DNA of 64,000 bases from Novosphingobium sp. ST904 (lineage in GTDB: Bacteria; Pseudomonadota; Alphaproteobacteria; Sphingomonadales; Sphingomonadaceae). The stretch lies in the NCBI RefSeq assembly GCF_001298105.1, contig NZ_LGJH01000165.1, positions 289,424-353,423 on the forward strand, read 5' to 3'. Below the pieces are notes generated by a model. The model was not told where the DNA came from and ran no database searches. It saw nothing but the letters and a program-made list of their open reading frames with translations. Both the position numbers and the translations under genes were made by a program. Numbering within the stretch: position 1 is the stretch's first letter; every line of letters begins with the position of its first letter. Below, in pieces: positions 20,482 to 28,922 of the stretch.

Positions 20482-20958
20482 ATGTCGACCCTGAACTACA
20501 TGCAATACGGTCTGGCGAACCAGCTCGACCTCGAACTGACGGGCGAAGAGCCGATCGTCTTCAACGTCATCCTCAAGGCCGAAGAAGGACGCATCGTCCT
20601 GGAATATGACCAGCCCGCCGCACCGGGCCAAGACTATATCGCGATCACCTGCGACAGCGTCGTCGACATCACGCTGGTCGGGGACCAGCTCTGGTTTTCC
20701 AAGGAATTCGACGCCATCACCACCAAGGAACCCCTCTCGTCCTTCTATGGCGGGCTTGAGTACAGCGCCTATGACGAGAAGCTCGACCGGTACAAGGCGG
20801 TCCGCTTCAACGCGCGCTTCAATCAAGGTGGAAAGTACGGCACGCGCCACCGCTTCAACATCAACGTGGACCTGCTGCAGGACATAAATGCCTGCGAACC
20901 GCGCTGGATCGGACTGACCATCGATCCCGACATCAAGAACCCGCCTCCGCAGGTCTGA
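20482..20958 (+). CDS. unrecognised 158-aa protein between TIR and TPR/SLOG genes
   Basis: I do not recognise a family. It has no signal peptide, membrane segment or cysteine cluster. Alternating hydrophobic and polar residues (PIVFNVILKAEEGRIVLEY, YIAITCDSVVDITLVGDQLW) predict mostly beta strands, so a compact beta-sandwich is likely. An AGGA site lies 6-7 bases before the ATG and the gene sits 9 bases after the TIR stop and 18 before the next start, so it belongs to the same operon. A soluble adaptor, ligand-binding protein or regulator of the TIR effector are possible roles; none is shown by the sequence. Confidence 0.85.
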   Translation: MSTLNYMQYGLANQLDLELTGEEPIVFNVILKAEEGRIVLEYDQPAAPGQDYIAITCDSVVDITLVGDQLWFSKEFDAITTKEPLSSFYGGLEYSAYDEKLDRYKAVRFNARFNQGGKYGTRHRFNINVDLLQDINACEPRWIGLTIDPDIKNPPPQV

Positions 20959-20976
20959 ATAGCGGATGATCGATTC

Positions 20977-22451
20977 GTGATCCTTTCGGTACTGGCCCAG
21001 ATCCGGCAGACGGCACGCGCGGGGGATATCCTCCGCGCGTGGCGCATGTTCGAGAGTGCGGGGCTGCTGGCCTCGCAGGCGCCGGATGCCCTCAGCCTCA
21101 AGGGCCGGCTGCTCAAAGACCGCGGCCTGCGCAGCTTGGGAGACGAGCGTAGGCAGCTTCTGGACCAGGCGCAGGCCGCCTACATGCAGGCGGCGGGCGA
21201 GCGGCGGGCCACGTATCCGCTCATCAACGCGGCGACCATCGCCTTGCTCAACGGCAAGACGCAGGAGGCATCTCTCGTCGCAACAAGAGTGCTGGAACTG
21301 CTGGAAAGCGGCGACCATGAACCGGAAACGCGCTACTGGATCGGCGCGACGGCTGCCGAGGGCCACTTGCTGCTTGGCAATACAGAGGCAAGCAGCACCG
21401 CGCTCGAACTGGCAATCGCGGCAGCGCCCGAGGCATGGGAAGATCATGCGGTCACGCTGCGTCAGTTCCGGCAGATACTCGAAAGGATCGGGGCGCCTGG
21501 CGATCTCTTCGATCATCTCCGCCCGCCGCCGAGCCTCTATTTCAGCGGCATCATCGGCCTGCCGGGAGATGAAAACGAAATCCGCGAGAAAGTCGGCGTC
21601 CTGCTCGACGATATCCGGCCGGGCGCGGTTTTCGGCGCGCTTGCGGCAGGATCAGATATTGTCATCGCCGAAATGGCACAGGCAAGGGGCGCTCGGCTCA
21701 ACATCGTGCTACCGCTCTCCCTGCCCGCCTTTCGCCATATCTCCGTCGCCCAGTACGGCGGCGATTGGGCCGAGCGGTTCGACCGGCTCATCGAGGCTGC
21801 CGACCTAGTGGAAACGCTTGACCGGACGAACTGCCTCTCTGCTCCCGCGATCCTGAACGGATCACGCGTCGCGATGGGGCTGGCGCTGCGACGATCGAGA
21901 ATGCTCGCAACGCGGGCCATCGCACTCCATGTCGGCCGGGAAACGGACAGGATCGCACAAGCCGAAGCGGAATGGCGGGCCCAGGGGCTGGAAATCCATG
22001 ACCTCACCCTGGACTACTCCGTCCCGGCGAGCGGAGCCGGGTTCGGCAGAGCAGTCGATCGCACCGTCCTTGCCTCGACACGTCCGTTACCGCCTTGTTC
22101 CGACCCGTCGGTAGGGGCACCGGAACTGACGGAGGAAGGGTTCTCGATCCTTCGGTTCGGCGATCCCGTCATGGCCATGGATCACGCGGCCGCTATATTG
22201 CACATGGCTCCCGAGAGCGGCTTGGGTTCGATTGCCGCCCCTGCGCGCCGGAATCCGGTGTGGAGGAAGATGCCGAACTTGCCATAGTGCTCGCACGGGC
22301 GGCGCCTGCGGGAAGCATTTGCGCGCCTTGGCCGCAGATCGCCGTCATAGACCTGCTCGCCCCCGATTACCGTTTCGAGGCCGCCGGAGACATCGTCACG
22401 CCATTGGGCGATTTTGCGATAGGCCTGTTCAGGCTGCTTTCGTCGGCCTGA
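20977..22451 (+). CDS. TPR-S / SLOG-domain protein with degenerate nucleotide-cyclase-like tail, frameshifted
   Basis: Third gene of the TIR unit, GTG start. Residues about 1-180 are helical repeats of the type called TRAFs-binding or TPR-S (LKGRLLKDRGLRSLGDERRQ; YPLINAATIALLNGKTQEA). Residues about 186-330 form a Rossmann-like SLOG domain (YFSGIIGLPGDENEI; FGALAAGSDIVIAEMAQARG). The remainder resembles the end of a class III cyclase (LARAAPAGSICAPWPQIAV ... GDIVTPLGDFAIGLFRLL) but lacks the metal-binding core, so I expect no cyclase activity. The frame is broken by one or two indels between about 22220 and 22272; the true end is 22451, giving about 490 aa. A stem-loop straddles the stop. Confidence 0.8.
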
Positions 22452-22457
22452 ACAGGC
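22423..22457. terminator. 12-bp perfect inverted repeat between convergent genes
   Basis: GCCTGTTCAGGC and GCCTGAACAGGC with an 11-base loop; the right arm covers the stop codon of the TPR/SLOG gene and lies 9 bases from the stop of the convergent Crp-family gene. No T-run follows on either strand, so bidirectional termination is likely but not certain. Confidence 0.55.
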
Positions 22458-22465
22458 GGCCGCGT

Positions 22466-23118
22466 TCAGCAGACCAGTTCATGGAGCATGCGGGGGGCGT
22501 GGATCACCAGTTGGCCTTCATCACGGCTGATGATGCCCCGCCGATCAGCGCCGCGATCGCGCGCGATGCCGTCTCGCGAGTGGTATTGGCGCTTAGTGCC
22601 AGCGTAGTCACGCGTGGCGGCGGCGCGATCCGTTCCCTGCCATCCGCAAGGGCCAGCAATTCGGCATAGACGCGCCCGGCCGCGCTGTATGTCGTGCGGG
22701 CAACCATCCGGTCCAGCGCCCGATCGAGTTGCCTTGCCAATAATCGAGCCATTCCGGCGCCAATTTCCGCATCTGCGGCCACAAGTTCGGCGATCTTTGT
22801 GGCTTCTGCGCGCAATAGGGTCGATTCTGCGAGAGTGCCAATTTCCGCGCGATGTACGGTCGGAGCCGGATAGGCGCCGAAAAATTCGCCCGGGCCATGC
22901 TGGGCGAGTTGCTGACGCTGCCCTTCAAGGCCAAATGTCTCGATCCGAATCGCGCCATCGATCACCAGCCAGCAGTACTGCGAAGGCTCCCCCTGATGCG
23001 CGATGATCTCCTTGGCGCCGAGCAACTGCGGAATCAGGACGCGCGAAAGCGACTCGGCCGATGACCGGCCGCATCGAAAAATCGCCCCGATTGCCTCGAT
23101 TTGCTCTTCAATATCCAA
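22466..23118 (-). CDS. Crp/Fnr-family transcriptional regulator, frameshifted near its end
   Basis: One-component regulator: N-terminal cyclic-nucleotide-binding-type beta barrel (about residues 25-115, including GEPSQYCWLVIDGAIRIE), a dimer helix (MARLLARQLDRALDRMVAR) and a C-terminal winged helix whose recognition part is LSANTTRETASRAIAALI. It lacks the N-terminal cysteine cluster of oxygen-sensing FNR. One base is missing from a run of Cs on the plus strand (22536-22539); restored, the end reads GGIISRDEGQLVIHAPRML and stops at 22466, about 217 aa. A CRP-like palindrome lies 108 bases upstream of its start, so it may control itself and the neighbouring small transcript. Confidence 0.88.
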
Positions 23119-23225
23119 CAGTTGCTGCCCCAGGCCGGAACGGCCTCATCCGTCCCACTATCATGGACCTGACCGATTTTAACAGCACCTGAGGAACAGC
23201 AAACCAATTCTGATTCGCTGCATGT

Positions 23226-23243
23226 GCGTGATCCGTGTCACGC
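23226..23243. promoter_or_regulatory. CRP/FNR-like operator palindrome
   Basis: GCGTGA-TCCGTG-TCACGC: perfect 6-bp arms with a 6-base spacer, the same geometry as the enteric CRP site TGTGA-N6-TCACA. It lies between the Crp/Fnr gene (divergent, 108 bases away) and the orphan terminator, with its centre about 41 bases before a plausible start of a short plus-strand transcript. Confidence 0.6.
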
Positions 23244-23273
23244 GGAATATGGATTCAATCCGTTAGAAAAGCC

Positions 23274-23351
23274 TTGCGACCCGAAGGCGGCTCCTAACCG
23301 AGCAGCCCCATTTCCTGGCCCGAAGGCTTCACGCCTTCGGGCCATTTTTTT
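23274..23351 (+). ncRNA. candidate small RNA of about 75-80 nt ending in an orphan terminator
   Basis: No coding frame leads into the strong plus-strand terminator at 23316-23351. Upstream are a weak -10-like GTTAGAAA (about 23262-23269) and a CRP-like palindrome centred at 23234.5, the class II activator distance from a start near 23276. The predicted RNA has a first hairpin (GGC-G-GCT with AGC-A-GCC) whose loop presents CCTAACCG next to CTCCT, complementary to ribosome-binding sites, and ends in the terminator hairpin. The RNA and its start are inference; the terminator and palindrome are seen directly. Confidence 0.45.
23316..23351 (+). terminator. strong rho-independent terminator without an upstream gene
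   Basis: Perfect 12-bp stem TGGCCCGAAGGC / GCCTTCGGGCCA with a 5-base loop and seven Ts. It is the best terminator in the window, yet the nearest upstream plus-strand gene ended about 865 bases earlier. Confidence 0.88.
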
Positions 23352-23735
23352 GTACTTTCGGGGCAGGAGTTGAACTCTCTGCGGCATTTCCGTGACGATG
23401 CTGCCGAACTGCAAAATTCCACGCAAGGGCGATCGCGGTCAATTCGACGCCATTTAATGCACCGTTTCGAATCGAAACGCTTTCCATGAATTCATCGGGC
23501 CATTCAACAGCCGCCACCCTAAACCCGAAAAGGGAAGTTCAAGAGCGGTTCGAACAGTCCTTCTGCAATACTTCGATGCGGCATCATGTCGGGGTGGCAG
23601 CCGAAATGTTGCTCCTCGTAATAATTCATTTCCCATAGCGACTTGCCGATCCGACCCGATTGACAGCTTGCAGCATCGACCACACTGGCCCGTGCAAATG
23701 CGATGCATTAGCATTACTCATCAGGGGGATCAGTC
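23352..23735. other. 384-bp upstream region of TonB-dependent receptor
   Basis: I see no gene here. It holds a TTGACA hexamer at 23660-23665 (a possible -35 element, though no good -10 follows at the right distance) and the 21-bp palindrome listed separately at 23693-23713. Confidence 0.5.
23693..23713. promoter_or_regulatory. 9-3-9 interrupted palindrome upstream of TonB receptor
   Basis: TGCAAATGC-GAT-GCATTAGCA, eight of nine pairs complementary, ending 22 bases before the TTG start of the receptor. The A/T-rich core with TGC/GCA ends resembles alphaproteobacterial metal-regulator (Fur/Mur-like) boxes; the regulator identity is inference. Confidence 0.5.
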
Positions 23736-25868
23736 TTGTCGAACACGTCCTATCGCCGCGCGCGCATCCTTTCCGGAGCCAGCCTGACCGCGCTCGCCTG
23801 CACCGCGCTTGCCTGCTTTGCCGGCCAAGGCGCCCATGCCGCGGAAGCCGAGGAAAACACCGGCCCGGCGATTGTCGTCACGGCGGCAGGCTATGAGCAG
23901 GACATTACCGTAGCCCCGGCCAGCGTCACTGTGCTGGACCGCGAGGAACTTCAGGAAAAGCGCTTCGGAAGCCTGGCGGAGGCATTGCAGGATGTGCAGG
24001 GCGTCGATGTCGGTGGTGAGGCCGGCAAGACCGGGGGCCTCAACATCTCGATCCGCGGGATGCCCAGCGACTATACGCTGATCCTGATCGACGGCCGCCG
24101 CCAGAACGCCCCGGGCAACGTCACGCCCAACGGCTTCGGCGAATCCTCGACCAGCTTCATGCCGCCCTTCTCCGCGATCGATCGGATCGAAGTGGTGCGC
24201 GGGCCCATGTCCACGCTCTATGGCTCGGACGCGATGGGCGGCGTCGTCAACATCATCACCCGCAAGGTCGGGACGCGCTGGGTCGGCACGGCATCGGCCG
24301 AAACCACGGTTCAGGGCGACGATCGGTTCGGCAATATCCAGTCGATCAACGGCTTCGTGCAAGGGCCGGTCGTCAAGGATCTTCTCGGCCTGACCCTGCG
24401 CGGCAGCGTGTTCCACCGCGAGGGCGCGAATATCGAGATACCCGGAGATCCTGCGCTCACGCTTGGCCGCAACCCGGTGGAATCGGATATCTACACTTAC
24501 GGCGGGCGCCTGAGCTTCACGCCCCATGCCGACCATGATCTCTGGGTGGAGATCGACCGTAACGAGCAGACCTACGACAACAGCAAGGGCCAGCTCGGCA
24601 CGCTGGGATCGGGCGGCTATTCACCGAGGCAGCAGTTCAACCGCACGAACTACGTGTTCGCTCATAGCTGGCGCACCGGCCTCGGCACACTCGACACCAC
24701 TCTGACGCGCAACGATACCGAGACGATCGGCCGCCTCATTCCCAACGGCACCCCCGGTGCGACGCCCGGGAGTGCCCGCAATCTCGAAGCCCGCAACGAC
24801 ATCATCGATTCGCGCTTTGCCGGAAAGGCAGGCCCCGTCGCCTTCACGGTCGGCGGACAGTACTGGCGCGCGCAGATGAAGGACGGCGTCGCGCCCGCAC
24901 CGTTCAAGTTCACCCAGTGGGCAGGCTTTGCCGAAGCGACCCTTACCGTGGTCGACGGGTTCAACCTGACTGGCGGCGCCCGCTACGACGACCATTCCAC
25001 CTTCGGCAGCAATTGGTCTCCCCGCGCCTATGCGGTCTGGAACATCAACGATGGCCTGACCGTGAAGGGCGGCGTCAGCCGTGGTTTCAAGACCCCGCGC
25101 GTCGAACAGATCGCCAGCGGCATCATCGGTTTCGGCAGCCAGGGCCGCGTACCGCTGATCGGCACGCCCGACCTGATGCCCGAGACCAGCACCAGCTACG
25201 AAGCCGGTCTCTACTACGACAGCCACGGCTTCTTCAGCGGCAACGTCACCCTGTTCAACAACGATTTCGACGACAAGATCGCCTCCGGACCCGGCATTCC
25301 GAACTGCACGTTCTCTGGCTATACCACCCCTCCAGCGGGCTGCATCGACGTGGGCAACTTCCCCAATGTCGAGCTGTTCGGCCAGTCGATCAATATCGAC
25401 AAGGCCCGGACCCGCGGTGTCGAAGTGGCCACCCGCTTCGCCTTCACACCGGCGATTTCGCTCTCGGTGAACTACACCTACACCGAAACCGAACAACTCA
25501 GCGGCAGCGAAAAGGGGCTCCCGCTAGTGGGCATGCCCAAGCACATGCTGAACGGGAACCTGCGCTGGAAGGTCAGCGAGGAAGCGAGCCTCTGGGCAAG
25601 GACCGAGATCCGCTCCGGCCGCTGGCGCGGCAACAATGTCCAGCAGGCAGCGGTGGGCGATTTCCGCAGCTACGAGGTATTCCACCTTGGCGGGTCGTAC
25701 CAGATCACCCCCGCCTTCCGTCTGGCGGCCACGGTCTACAACGTGCTGGACACCGACTACGCGGTCTACGTGCCTTATGCGAGCGGCACGAGCACGGTCT
25801 ACACTCCCGCCTACTCGATCAATCAGGAAGGCCGCCGGCTCTGGCTGTCGGCGACGGTGGATTTCTGA
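23736..25868 (+). CDS. TonB-dependent outer-membrane receptor (FepA/CirA-like)
   Basis: Energised uptake of a siderophore or similar ligand across the outer membrane. The TTG start follows a GGGG-type ribosome site by about 8 bases and begins a signal peptide ending at GAHAAEAEE. A TonB-box-like stretch IVVTAAGYEQDITVAPASV leads into the plug (EALQDVQGVDVGGEAGKTGG, IRGMPSDYTLILIDGRRQ), then a 22-strand barrel ending in Phe (ATVDF). The plug resembles ferric-catecholate receptors more than the carbohydrate type, and the palindrome just upstream fits iron control. A 14-bp-stem terminator follows. The 710 aa length is normal. Confidence 0.9.
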   Translation: MSNTSYRRARILSGASLTALACTALACFAGQGAHAAEAEENTGPAIVVTAAGYEQDITVAPASVTVLDREELQEKRFGSLAEALQDVQGVDVGGEAGKTGGLNISIRGMPSDYTLILIDGRRQNAPGNVTPNGFGESSTSFMPPFSAIDRIEVVRGPMSTLYGSDAMGGVVNIITRKVGTRWVGTASAETTVQGDDRFGNIQSINGFVQGPVVKDLLGLTLRGSVFHREGANIEIPGDPALTLGRNPVESDIYTYGGRLSFTPHADHDLWVEIDRNEQTYDNSKGQLGTLGSGGYSPRQQFNRTNYVFAHSWRTGLGTLDTTLTRNDTETIGRLIPNGTPGATPGSARNLEARNDIIDSRFAGKAGPVAFTVGGQYWRAQMKDGVAPAPFKFTQWAGFAEATLTVVDGFNLTGGARYDDHSTFGSNWSPRAYAVWNINDGLTVKGGVSRGFKTPRVEQIASGIIGFGSQGRVPLIGTPDLMPETSTSYEAGLYYDSHGFFSGNVTLFNNDFDDKIASGPGIPNCTFSGYTTPPAGCIDVGNFPNVELFGQSINIDKARTRGVEVATRFAFTPAISLSVNYTYTETEQLSGSEKGLPLVGMPKHMLNGNLRWKVSEEASLWARTEIRSGRWRGNNVQQAAVGDFRSYEVFHLGGSYQITPAFRLAATVYNVLDTDYAVYVPYASGTSTVYTPAYSINQEGRRLWLSATVDF

Positions 25869-25880
25869 GGCTCAACCCAG

Positions 25881-25915
25881 ACGCGCTCCCTTCCTTTTGC
25901 GGGAAGGGAGCGCGT
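25881..25915 (+). terminator. terminator after TonB-dependent receptor
   Basis: Perfect 14-bp stem ACGCGCTCCCTTCC / GGAAGGGAGCGCGT with a 7-base loop, 12 bases after the receptor stop. Only two Ts follow. Confidence 0.7.
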
Positions 25916-26031
25916 TTGCGCAACCGCCGGAAATAAGACGTGAGCTACTTATTACCTTCCGGAAACAGTTTTAATTAGTCCGACTATTTTGTTGTTGTAG
26001 AATCCATTCTTCAACGATAACTCCCCGGATA

Positions 26032-26048
26032 TCGGATAAATAATCCGA
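26032..26048. promoter_or_regulatory. palindrome upstream of TonB-dependent receptor 2
   Basis: TCGGAT-AAATA-ATCCGA, perfect 6-bp arms, 60 bases before the GTG start and inside an unusually AT-rich stretch (25920-26048) that probably holds the promoter. The overlapping sequence CCGGATATCGG adds a third GGAT-type half-site. Confidence 0.45.
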
Positions 26049-26108
26049 CGTTAGCGCCATCGCTGCGCTGACGTTGCCCCGACAATGGGGAACAGGGGAG
26101 AGGGAATC

Positions 26109-28880
26109 GTGAATAAAGTCAGACTAAGTCTGTCCTGCGCACTCGTCGCGTTCGCTACACCGGCCTGGGGGCAGGCCGTATCGAACGACAAGGACGCCAA
26201 GCCTGAAGTCCAGCCCGTTCCGGAAGACGATGCCGCAAAGGAGGCAGTGTCGCCGGAAGACATCATCGTCACCGGGTTCCGTGCCAGCCTGTTCAACGCA
26301 GCCCAGATCAAACGCGATTCCGACGCGATCGTCGATGCGGTCGTGGCCGAGGATATCGGCAAGCTGCCGGACAACAACGCGGCGGAATCGCTGGCGCGCG
26401 TTTCCGGCATCCAGGTCAGCCGTTCGGGCGACGAGGCCAACCAGGTGCTCGTGCGCGGGCTGCCCGATCTGACGACGACCTTCAACGGTCGCGACATCTT
26501 CACCGCGGAATCGCGCGGCGTGGCGCTTTGGGACTTCCCTCCCGGCGCCCTGCGCGCGCTGGAAGTCTATAAGTCCGGCACCGCTGATCTCATCGAGCCG
26601 GGCCTGGCAGGCCTCATCAACGTGCGCACATGGCGCCCGTTCGACTTCAAGGGCTTCGAAGTGGCCGGATCGGTTCGCGGCACTTACAACGACCAGTCCA
26701 AGAAGTACGACCCCGCCAACGCCAATCTCCAGATCACCGACCGCTGGCAGACCGGCATCGGCGAGATCGGCGCGCTCATCAACTTCGCCTATACCCAACA
26801 GCAGTTCCGCAACGCAGCGCGCTGGAACAGCGCCGATGTGCTGGCGCCGGATGCCGGCAATACCGTGGAACCGGAATCGGTCGGTCGCGATTTCGTCTTC
26901 CCGGAAGCGGTCGGCGTCTTCTACAACAGCGGCATCCGCAAGCGCCCGTCGATCAATGCGTCGCTCCAGTGGAAGCCCGCGCCCAATTTGGAAATCTACG
27001 TGGATGGCCTGTGGCAGGCCTATCGCGGACGTGATGCGAACGACTTCTTCGCGACCTCGCTGCGCTTTGCAGGAGCACAGCTCAGCAATGTCGTTCTCGA
27101 TCCCGACGAGCCCAACAAGGTTCTCAGCCTGACCAAGACGGGTGGCTGGCGCCCCGATATCTATCGCTCCACGGTCAATGGCGACACCAATACCTATCAG
27201 GGTGCGATCGGCGCGGTCTGGACCACCGGCAAGGCGACGATCTCGACCGACTTCGCCTATACCGACAGCACGTTCAAGCAGACCGAATGGAGCCTGGACT
27301 CCGCCCTCACTTCCGCGCCGACGGTGGATGCCGCCTTCGACGTGAAGGGCTCCGCGGCCTTCTCCCTTCCCGGCTTCGATGCGACGGATCCCGCCAACTA
27401 CCAGTTCCGCGGCTTCTTCGACCGTATCTACGTGGGCAAGGGCAACGGCATCCAGTGGCGCGGCGACGTCTCGCTGGAAACCGACATTCCCTTCCTGCCC
27501 CTGCTCCAGGTCGGCAGCCGGGTGACGACACGGGATTCGTCGGTGCGTTCAGGTTCGCGCTATGCCTACCTGATGGATCTCGGCATCGGGATGAACGAAC
27601 TCGGACTGGGCGACATGTCGCTCATCGACAATACCTTCCGGGGCGGCGTGCAGGGCTTCACCCAGTGGCTGGCGCCGAGCCGCTCGGCCGTCCGCAGCAA
27701 TATCGACGGCCTGCGCGCGATATCGCTTGCCGGATTGCAGCAGCTGGCGCTGATGTATCCGAACGATGCCGGCATCCGCGACAATATCCAGCGGTGGTCA
27801 AGCGTTGACGTTCCGCTCGATCCGCTGGCTTCATGGGATGCGAGCGAAAAAACCTATGCCGCCTATGCGCAGGGCAAGTATGCCTTCGACATCGGCGGGG
27901 TGGAGATCGGCGGTCTCGTCGGCGTGCGCATCGTCAATACGGATGGCCGCTATTCGGGCACATCGCTGGTGGACGGCGTGCAGACGCCCGAGGAAACGCG
28001 CCAGAACTATGTCGACGTGCTGCCCAACTTCAGCACGCGCATCCGCTTCACGGACAAGTTCCAGGTCCGCCTGGCCTATACCAAGACGCGTACCCGTCCG
28101 ACGTTCGGCCAGTTGAACCCGGCCGTGAACATCACCCGCGCGCAGAATACCGGCGGCACGCCGGGCCGCTATGACGCTTATGGCCGCGCCGGCAACCGCG
28201 ACCTCGCACCGCTGACCTCGCGCAACTATGACGCCACGCTCGAATACTACTTCTCCCCGCGTGCGGCGGCGGGCGTTTCGCTGTTCTACCGCGATCTCGA
28301 CGGCTTCATCAGCGATTATACGCGCGACGTGCAGGACCCGGTCTACGGGCTGATCCAGGTGGTTCGCCCCGAAAATGCCGGCTCCGGCCGCATCAAGGGC
28401 GTCGAAGCCGGGTTCCACAGCTTCTTCGACTTCCTGCCGGGCATGCTTTCCGGCTTCGGGGTGCAGGGCAACGTCACCTATCTTGACGGAAAGAACCAAC
28501 TGCCCAACGCGCTTGGTCAGGACACCAGGATGGTGGCCATCCCCGGCGTTTCGCACTGGAGCTACAACGCCGTGCTGTTCTATGAACGCGGCAAGCTCTC
28601 GACCCGTCTTTCGTACAATTACCGGTCGAAGTTCACCAACTTCTACTCGCCCGACGCCAATGGCAATCTCTACGTGGGCGAAGGAACCAAGGCGATCGCC
28701 CGACTGGACTATTCGCTGTCCTACACCGTGATCCCGGCAATCACGATCACGGCGGACGTCAGCAATATCCTGGGCAAGCCGTTCAACAACTACCGCTACT
28801 TCAACCAGACCCAGACCTACCCGCGCGACATCCGCTACGAAGGCCGCTACTTCGGCCTCGGGACGCGCTTCCGCTTCTGA
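26109..28880 (+). CDS. TonB-dependent receptor, Xanthomonas/Caulobacter type
   Basis: Outer-membrane receptor of the family often linked to complex carbohydrates or plant compounds. The GTG at 26109 is chosen as start: GGGAGAGGG precedes it and a signal peptide ending PAWGQ follows. The family hallmark is the plug opening: a TonB box (DIIVTGFRASL) followed by KRDSDAIVDAVVAEDIGKLP and NNAAESLARVSGIQVSR. The barrel has many Tyr/Arg strands and ends GLGTRFRF. Length is 923 aa, normal for this type. No sugar-metabolism genes adjoin it, so the substrate is open; a convergent methyltransferase follows across a shared terminator. Confidence 0.93.
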   Translation: MNKVRLSLSCALVAFATPAWGQAVSNDKDAKPEVQPVPEDDAAKEAVSPEDIIVTGFRASLFNAAQIKRDSDAIVDAVVAEDIGKLPDNNAAESLARVSGIQVSRSGDEANQVLVRGLPDLTTTFNGRDIFTAESRGVALWDFPPGALRALEVYKSGTADLIEPGLAGLINVRTWRPFDFKGFEVAGSVRGTYNDQSKKYDPANANLQITDRWQTGIGEIGALINFAYTQQQFRNAARWNSADVLAPDAGNTVEPESVGRDFVFPEAVGVFYNSGIRKRPSINASLQWKPAPNLEIYVDGLWQAYRGRDANDFFATSLRFAGAQLSNVVLDPDEPNKVLSLTKTGGWRPDIYRSTVNGDTNTYQGAIGAVWTTGKATISTDFAYTDSTFKQTEWSLDSALTSAPTVDAAFDVKGSAAFSLPGFDATDPANYQFRGFFDRIYVGKGNGIQWRGDVSLETDIPFLPLLQVGSRVTTRDSSVRSGSRYAYLMDLGIGMNELGLGDMSLIDNTFRGGVQGFTQWLAPSRSAVRSNIDGLRAISLAGLQQLALMYPNDAGIRDNIQRWSSVDVPLDPLASWDASEKTYAAYAQGKYAFDIGGVEIGGLVGVRIVNTDGRYSGTSLVDGVQTPEETRQNYVDVLPNFSTRIRFTDKFQVRLAYTKTRTRPTFGQLNPAVNITRAQNTGGTPGRYDAYGRAGNRDLAPLTSRNYDATLEYYFSPRAAAGVSLFYRDLDGFISDYTRDVQDPVYGLIQVVRPENAGSGRIKGVEAGFHSFFDFLPGMLSGFGVQGNVTYLDGKNQLPNALGQDTRMVAIPGVSHWSYNAVLFYERGKLSTRLSYNYRSKFTNFYSPDANGNLYVGEGTKAIARLDYSLSYTVIPAITITADVSNILGKPFNNYRYFNQTQTYPRDIRYEGRYFGLGTRFRF

Positions 28881-28887
28881 TCGGAAC

Positions 28888-28916
28888 GAAGGGCGCGGTG
28901 TTTCGCCGCGCCCTTC
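28888..28916. terminator. bidirectional terminator between convergent genes
   Basis: Perfect 11-bp stem GAAGGGCGCGG / CCGCGCCCTTC with a 7-base loop in the 42-base gap between the TonB receptor and the methyltransferase. Confidence 0.75.
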
Positions 28917-28922
28917 TGTCCA

